In this document: positions 5,767 through 10,030 of the stretch, one piece after another
How positions within the stretch are numbered: position 1 is the first letter of the stretch
How the letters are laid out: each line of letters starts with the position of its first letter
NCBI GenBank assembly: GCA_038245795.1
Contig: JBBRSC010000112.1
Location: 1-10,030 of the forward strand
Source of the DNA: JBBRSC01 sp038245795
Lineage (GTDB): Bacteria > Actinomycetota > Acidimicrobiia > Acidimicrobiales > Microtrichaceae
Length of the DNA stretch: 10,030 bases
Direction of reading: 5' to 3'
The notes under the pieces: model-generated
Told to the model about the DNA's origin: nothing
The model's input: the letters and a program-made list of their open reading frames with translations, nothing else
The model's database searches: none
Made by a program: the position numbers and the translations under genes

Positions 5767-6983
5767 CCCAACCACGCCAGCACTGCAATCACGCTGACCA
5801 CGACCACAACTACGATCGCAATCCACAAGAGCCGTGATCGGCTGAGCGGATCGGCGAACGCCACGAACAGCAAACCGATGCTGGCGGTGGCGATCATGAG
5901 GAGTCGCCGTTGCGTGGCGATCCATTCGAACACCTTGACGAGCGGCCCGTCAGGAACGACGTCGACGCCTCGCCGCGGGGCGCCAAGGACTGCCGCTCGG
6001 AGCTGCACCGCCCACGGGGTGGGTCCGAACATCGATGCCACCGCGATGACTGCCAGCGACACGACCAGCGCCACCCGTGACCCAGAGGTCGGGAACTTCA
6101 TCAACAGGTCGTAGACCACTTCTGACGCATCGCGATCGAGCGCCTGTGTGACAGCACTGAGGTAGAAGTCGCGTCCGAAGGCGAGTGCCGCCAGATGCAG
6201 CACCATGCTGATCGAGACCCCCGTGGCGACCCAGATCAACCCTCGACGACGATTCGATGCCAACCGGACAGCGGCCGCTCCGCACACCACGAAGACGACG
6301 GGCAACCAGAACCCCAACAGCTTCAGCAAGCGGATGAACCATTGGGCCTTGGTCAACTCTGGCGACTTGACCACCGTGACCATGAGCGGCTGGCTGGTGT
6401 CGAGTTGGACGAATCCCCGGAGCGGCGATGCCTCGACGCGGTTGACGATCTGGTCGCGGAGGTCAGTGAGGTCGAGGAGGACGGTACCGTCCTCGACGGA
6501 CAGGCGGTTGCCTTCACCGGTCAGCGTGCGGATCAGGAACGAATGCGACGTGGTCAGTGTTGCCCGGAACACGTTGGCGAACCCGGGGCTCGCGACGATG
6601 CTGAGCGCCTGCGATCGGATGAACTCGACGATCTGTCGGTCGGCGGTGGCGGCGAGGAACCCGAGGCGGTCTGGCAGCACGTTGGTGAGCTGTGCCCGCA
6701 GATCGAGTTTGGCGGTCAGCCGTTCGGTGGCGATGTCCGCGATCTGGTGTTGTACGTGGGGATCCTCGATCATCGGGGCGATCTGGGCCACGAAATGCTC
6801 GGTATCGAGCGCGGTTCTCTTGATCCAGACGGCATCGACCGCGACGGGCGCCAGGATCGACGCGAGCACTACGAACAGGACGAAGACCGTCTTCCACGGC
6901 CACGCCGTCAGCGGGGATCGCGCCAAGTCGGGTTCTGCTGGCGTCGCGATGCCGATTCGGATGTCGCTGGAAGTGTCGTTCAT
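5694..6983 (-). CDS. Actinobacterial six-pass membrane protein with large extracytoplasmic loop, unknown function
   Basis: 429 residues. The N-terminal 30 are polar, then one membrane helix (31-53), a loop of about 165 residues, and five more helices (about 222-240, 249-268, 302-322, 361-379, 385-405). The loop carries TEHFVAQIAPMIEDPHVQHQIADIATERL, a pattern I recognise from a widespread but unnamed actinobacterial family (helix, WxxRTxLDTxxFV, then helices and a single terminal membrane bundle). The tail (407-429) is Ser/Glu/Asp-rich. The ATG at 6981-6983 was preferred: the frame is open to 7049, but that extension would run into the preceding gene. It is codirectional with the small zipper protein 46 bases upstream and probably shares its transcript. 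Its end overlaps the YihY gene antisense. No enzymatic motif is seen; an envelope role is likely. Confidence 0.8.
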   Translation of the reverse strand: MNDTSSDIRIGIATPAEPDLARSPLTAWPWKTVFVLFVVLASILAPVAVDAVWIKRTALDTEHFVAQIAPMIEDPHVQHQIADIATERLTAKLDLRAQLTNVLPDRLGFLAATADRQIVEFIRSQALSIVASPGFANVFRATLTTSHSFLIRTLTGEGNRLSVEDGTVLLDLTDLRDQIVNRVEASPLRGFVQLDTSQPLMVTVVKSPELTKAQWFIRLLKLLGFWLPVVFVVCGAAAVRLASNRRRGLIWVATGVSISMVLHLAALAFGRDFYLSAVTQALDRDASEVVYDLLMKFPTSGSRVALVVSLAVIAVASMFGPTPWAVQLRAAVLGAPRRGVDVVPDGPLVKVFEWIATQRRLLMIATASIGLLFVAFADPLSRSRLLWIAIVVVVVVSVIAVLAWLGHQRVIASDSTDESAAAESTESMV

Positions 6984-7002
6984 GTGGCACTGAGACTGCC
7001 AC
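6984..7002 (-). promoter_or_regulatory. Inverted repeat abutting the start codon of the 429-residue membrane protein
   Basis: GTGGCA (6984-6989) and TGCCAC (6997-7002) are perfect 6-base arms around seven bases, directly next to the ATG at 6981-6983. In the mRNA the stem would occupy the ribosome-binding region, where no Shine-Dalgarno sequence is visible. It could lower initiation on this second gene of the pair, or be a repressor site if there is a separate promoter. Chance is not excluded. Confidence 0.25.
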
Positions 7003-7029
7003 GTCGCCCCACGGGTCCGGGTGGATTCG

Positions 7030-7293
7030 TCAGGTCGGCAGAGCAGCACTCAGGTCGTCGGAGACTTCATCGAACTTGTCGTGCGCAGCGGTCGCGGCGT
7101 GGCGGAGCTTGGCGGGGATGTCCGCCTCGTCGATCTTGTCGTGGGCCTTTCCGGCAACCGTGTCTGCCGCCTGCTTGGCCTGTTGAGCCACCCGCCGGCC
7201 GGATCGTCCAGCGCCATCGATGCCGTCCTGCGCAATGCCGATGGCGGCGCCGACGAACGCCCCCACAGCCATGCCCTTCCAGATGTTCTTCAT
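7030..7293 (-). CDS. Small glycine-zipper membrane-anchored protein (YtxH-like, 87 aa)
   Basis: 87 residues. After MKNIWKG, a single short hydrophobic segment AVGAFVGAAIGIAQDG (about 9-24) carries GxxxG-type glycine spacing. The rest is a charged, alanine-rich amphipathic helix with two similar units, AGKAHDKIDEADIP and ATAAHDKFDEVSDD. This is the plan of YtxH/gas-vesicle-like stress proteins, which anchor a coiled segment in the membrane; the family link is by pattern only. The ATG at 7291-7293 was chosen because GGAGA lies four bases upstream; the frame stays open to 7410, but that extension would overlap the oxidoreductase gene. It sits 46 bases before the 429-residue membrane protein and 68 bases after the oxidoreductase, all in one direction. 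Confidence 0.82.
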   Translation of the reverse strand: MKNIWKGMAVGAFVGAAIGIAQDGIDGAGRSGRRVAQQAKQAADTVAGKAHDKIDEADIPAKLRHAATAAHDKFDEVSDDLSAALPT

Positions 7294-7361
7294 GATGTCT
7301 CCGTGTGCTCGAGTGCTTCGATGGTCGTGTACCCGCGCCGAGCAACTCCCAACCCTGATCG

Positions 7362-9713
7362 CTACGTCGACGGCGCGAGCGTGATCCGGATCGACTTCGA
7401 GGTCGGGCAATTGCTTCGGTCCGCAACACTCGTCATGGGCACCAGAACGTTCGCCTCCGGGTAGTACATGGCGGCGCTTCGGCGTGCGATCGAATACGGC
7501 ACGATCTGTACTCGTGGAGCGATCCGTGTCCGGCCCTCGAAATGGCTGGTCACGTCGACGATCTGATCCTTGGTCAGGCCAAGTGCATCCATGTCGTGGC
7601 GGTTCAGGAAGATCACACGACGCCCGCCGGTCACCCCGCGATACCGATCGTTCTGTCCGTAGATCGTCGTGTTGAACTGATCGTGGCTCCGGACTGTCGT
7701 GAGGAGGAGCTCGTCGGGCTGGAGATCGTGAACCGGGAGATCGAGCACGGCGAAATTCGCCTTTCCTGTTGCCGTGGTGAACTCACGCGATCGGGCCGCG
7801 TTGGGAAGGTAGAACACGTCTTGTGTGATCCGCTGGTTGAAGTCCTCAAACCCGGGAACGACACGAGAGATGTGATCGCGAATGCGTCCGTAGTCGGCAA
7901 CGAGCGCCCCCCAGTCGACCGTCGAGCGATCGCCCAGGACCGAGTCGGCGAGCCCGGCGACGATCGATGGCTCGCTGCGAAGCATGCGCGAGCCTGGCTC
8001 GAGCGACCCCCGAGAGGAGGAGATGACGCCGAGTGAATCCTCGACCGTCACGAACTGCTCACCGGCACCCTGGACGTCCCGCTCGGTTCGTCCGAGACAC
8101 GGCAGGATGAGGGCACGCTCACCCGTGACGAGGTGCCCACGATTCAATTTGGTGGAGATCTGCACAGTGAGTCGGCACCGTCGCATGGCCTCGGCGGTGA
8201 ACACGGTGTCGGGCGCTGCCGCGAGCAGGTTTCCTCCGAGCCCGACGAAGACCTTCACGGTGACCTCGTGCATGGCGGTCAGGGTGTCCACTGAGTCGAG
8301 GCCGTGATCGGGTCGCGGCACGAAATTGAACTCCCTACCGAGCGAATCGAGGAACGTCTGCGAGACCCGCTCCCAGATCCCCATCGTCCGGTCGCCCTGC
8401 ACGTTCGAGTGTCCGCGGACGCAACAAGCGCCGGCACCGGGCCGACCGATGTGTCCGCCCAAAAGCAGGAGGTGCATGACCGATGTGACGTTGTCGACGC
8501 CGTTGCGGTGTTGCGTCAGCCCCATCGCCCAACACGCGATCATCCGCTCGGCCTGCGCGGCGATACGACCCGCCGCGCGGATCTCCTCGATCGAAACGCC
8601 GCTGGCATCGAGGATCTCGTCCCAGACTGCGTTGCGGAGATCGTCGGCGAACGCATCGAACCCGAGCGTGTACTGCTCGATGAACTGTCGGTCGACCACG
8701 TGGCCTGGATTTCGATCCTCTTCCTCGAGCATCGCTTTCATGATTCCCTTCAACAGCGCGACGTCGCCGTTGACGCGGACCTGGAGGTACAGGTCCGACA
8801 GCTCGGTCCCCGGACCGAGCAGCTCCGGCAGGAAGGCCAGCGGGCTGGTGGCTTCCTGGGGGTTTGGATTGCGGACTCGCATCAGGCCGGTCTCGGGCAT
8901 CGGATTGATCGAGACAATGGTGGCGCCATTGCGCTTGGCCCGCTCCAGTGCGGTCAACATCCGCGGATGGTTGGTGCCCGGGTTCTGGCCGATGATGAAG
9001 ATCGTGTCGCATTCGTCGAAATCGGTGAACACGACGGTTGACTTGCCGACGCCGATGCTGTCCACCATCGCCAGCCCCGACGACTCGTGGCACATGTTCG
9101 AGCAGTCAGGGAGGTTGTTGGTTCCGAACTGGCGAACGAAGAGCTGATAGAGGAACGCGGCCTCGTTGCTGGTGCGACCCGAGGTGTAGAAGCTCGCTTC
9201 GTCGGGTGAGTCGAGCGAGTTGAGTTCGTCGGCCACGAGGGCGTACGCGTCGTCCCACGAGATGGCCTCGTAGTGGCGACTCCCCGCTCGGAGGACGACG
9301 GGCTCGGTGAGCCGCCCCTGCTCGTTCAGCCACTGATCGCTCTGCTCCGCCAGCTCATCGATCGAGTGGCGGGCAAAGAAGTCGGCGCTGACTCGTTTGG
9401 TGGTCGCCTCGGACGAGATCGCCTTGGCACCGTTTTCGCAGAACTCCGCGAGGTGACGTTTTCCATCCGGGCTCGGCCACGCGCAACTCTGACAATCAAA
9501 GCCGTCTTTCTTGTTGACCTTGAGGTACATGGACAGGCTGCGTCGAGCGCCCATCTCCTTGATGCCGAACCGAACCGTTGATGCAATGGCGGGGATGCCG
9601 GCGGCGGCACGGGGGCGGGTGTCGACCTTGGCCCGTGAGTCGTCGATCGGTGGTTGAGCGCTGGCGGCCAAGCGGGCATCGGGCGGCTCTGCGTCGTCGT
9701 TGGTTGTTGCCAT
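7362..9713 (-). CDS. FdhF/YdeP-family molybdopterin oxidoreductase
   Basis: 783 residues, matching the roughly 760-residue FdhF/YdeP family, cytoplasmic molybdopterin enzymes related to formate dehydrogenase alpha subunits. After a disordered N-terminus (1-45) come GFDCQSCAWP (C74, C77) and EFCENGAKA (C92), the family hallmark in place of a complete four-cysteine Fe-S motif. Next are FYTSGRTSNEAAFLYQLFVR (175-194), DCSNMCHESSG (203-213; C208/H209 near the expected molybdenum ligand), IGQNPGTNHPRM and a CCVRGHSNVQGDRTMGIWE segment, all cofactor-binding regions. The C-terminal dinucleotide-binding domain contains TTVRSHDQFNTTIYGQNDRYRG. The ATG at 9711-9713 precedes MATTNDD; the open frame extends to 9902 but would overlap the divergent gene. 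The substrate is unknown: YdeP of E. coli is linked to acid resistance and formate activity is not assured. No FdhD or electron-transfer partner is in the window. Confidence 0.93.
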   Translation of the reverse strand: MATTNDDAEPPDARLAASAQPPIDDSRAKVDTRPRAAAGIPAIASTVRFGIKEMGARRSLSMYLKVNKKDGFDCQSCAWPSPDGKRHLAEFCENGAKAISSEATTKRVSADFFARHSIDELAEQSDQWLNEQGRLTEPVVLRAGSRHYEAISWDDAYALVADELNSLDSPDEASFYTSGRTSNEAAFLYQLFVRQFGTNNLPDCSNMCHESSGLAMVDSIGVGKSTVVFTDFDECDTIFIIGQNPGTNHPRMLTALERAKRNGATIVSINPMPETGLMRVRNPNPQEATSPLAFLPELLGPGTELSDLYLQVRVNGDVALLKGIMKAMLEEEDRNPGHVVDRQFIEQYTLGFDAFADDLRNAVWDEILDASGVSIEEIRAAGRIAAQAERMIACWAMGLTQHRNGVDNVTSVMHLLLLGGHIGRPGAGACCVRGHSNVQGDRTMGIWERVSQTFLDSLGREFNFVPRPDHGLDSVDTLTAMHEVTVKVFVGLGGNLLAAAPDTVFTAEAMRRCRLTVQISTKLNRGHLVTGERALILPCLGRTERDVQGAGEQFVTVEDSLGVISSSRGSLEPGSRMLRSEPSIVAGLADSVLGDRSTVDWGALVADYGRIRDHISRVVPGFEDFNQRITQDVFYLPNAARSREFTTATGKANFAVLDLPVHDLQPDELLLTTVRSHDQFNTTIYGQNDRYRGVTGGRRVIFLNRHDMDALGLTKDQIVDVTSHFEGRTRIAPRVQIVPYSIARRSAAMYYPEANVLVPMTSVADRSNCPTSKSIRITLAPST

Positions 9714-9723
9714 GGATCGTTTT

Positions 9724-9831
9724 CTACCCCGAGAAGGCCACCTTGAGCCCCTCTTCGCGGGCGATGCGCGCCGCGGTGCTGGCATGAGAGCGTATGAGGC
9801 CGGTTCGATCGGACCGTTCCAGTTGAACCGA
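9724..9831 (-). pseudogene. Possible remnant: coding-like C-terminal tail upstream of the oxidoreductase
   Basis: Reading toward the oxidoreductase, one frame gives HASTAARIAREEGLKVAFSG before a TAG at 9724-9726. The last 19 codons are nearly all G/C-ending, and the peptide has the look of a natural amphipathic C-terminus. The frame is closed upstream by a TAG at 9832-9834 and contains no start codon, so no complete gene can be present. The stop is 10 bases before the oxidoreductase ATG, the spacing of an operon partner. The most economical reading is the truncated end of a gene formerly upstream of it. The family is not recognised. Chance, in GC-rich DNA, is the alternative. Confidence 0.33.
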
Positions 9832-9846
9832 CTAGACAAGTGACCG

Positions 9847-10030
9847 ATGGTCGATCTACTGGTGGTCTCGCAGGTGGCCAAGCGCTTTGGCCGGACGACC
9901 ATCCTCGAAGACGTTGACCTGGCCGTGGCGGCGGGCGAAGTGGTCGCGTTGACCGGCGAGAACGGCGCGGGAAAATCGACGCTGATGCAGATCTGCGCAG
10001 GACTGATCCGCGCCGAGAGCGGAGACGTCC
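9847..10030 (+). CDS. ABC transporter ATP-binding protein (5' part, runs off the window)
   Basis: First 61 codons of an ABC ATPase. The strand pattern LLVVSQVAKRFGRTTILEDVDLAVAAGEVVALTG leads into the Walker A loop GENGAGKST (37-45) and then LMQICAGLIRAESGDV, as in most importer and exporter ATPases. The GENGAGKST form is common both in drug/lipid exporter subunits and in sugar importers, so the substrate class cannot be told here. Signature, Walker B and switch histidine would lie beyond the window. The ATG at 9847 has only a weak AAGTGA upstream; TAGACA (9833-9838) could be a -10 box for a nearly leaderless mRNA. It is divergent from the oxidoreductase. Confidence 0.93.
   Translation, partial: MVDLLVVSQVAKRFGRTTILEDVDLAVAAGEVVALTGENGAGKSTLMQICAGLIRAESGDV

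Noticed and set aside
8304..9041. 245-codon plus-strand frame opposite the molybdopterin oxidoreductase
   Set aside because: It is antisense to well-conserved cofactor-binding segments and has no domain features of its own.

Overview
The window looks like chromosome from a high-GC actinobacterium. Codons favour G/C in third position, one histidine kinase starts with GTG, and the genes include an actinobacterial-type kinase/NarL regulator pair, a YihY/BrkB membrane protein and a YdeP-like molybdopterin enzyme. The overall feel, including an RDD remnant with a tail typical of the group, would fit Acidimicrobiia (Ilumatobacter-like), but that placement is inference. There are no tRNA or rRNA genes, transposases, phage genes or CRISPR arrays.

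Region by region. Positions 1-33 are probably the tail of a plus-strand gene, followed by a near-perfect 53-bp palindrome (55-107). Positions 90-321 (minus) hold the frame-broken C-terminal end of an RDD membrane protein. Positions 3367-364 (minus) are a tightly coupled three-gene signalling operon: a kinase-like membrane protein lacking the conserved ATP-binding motifs, an intact HisKA_3-type histidine kinase, and a NarL/FixJ response regulator. The two internal junctions are 4-base start/stop overlaps (GTGA and ATGA). Upstream (3368-3972) lie two copies of a 40-bp element with a G-rich/C-rich inverted repeat. One copy is ahead of the operon and the other ahead of a 60-codon single-membrane-pass ORF with a strong ribosome binding site.

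The middle has a PhyH-type Fe(II)/2-oxoglutarate dioxygenase (3973-4758, plus) and a YihY/BrkB membrane protein (4813-5766, plus). The latter overlaps tail to tail with a six-pass membrane protein (5694-6983, minus). That gene follows a small glycine-zipper protein (7030-7293, minus) and a FdhF/YdeP-type molybdopterin oxidoreductase (7362-9713, minus). Just ahead of the oxidoreductase is a short coding-like tail (9724-9831) that seems to be what is left of another gene. The window ends in the first 61 codons of a divergent ABC transporter ATPase (9847 onward, plus).

How the genes may work together: the clearest unit is the signalling module. The two kinase genes look like diverged tandem paralogues (each has a YRRP motif after the first membrane segment). 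The likely arrangement is an active kinase modulated by a pseudokinase partner, with the regulator acting on the duplicated upstream element and so controlling its own operon and the small membrane peptide. This is inference from layout. The remaining genes look like ordinary chromosomal genes without an obvious shared pathway.
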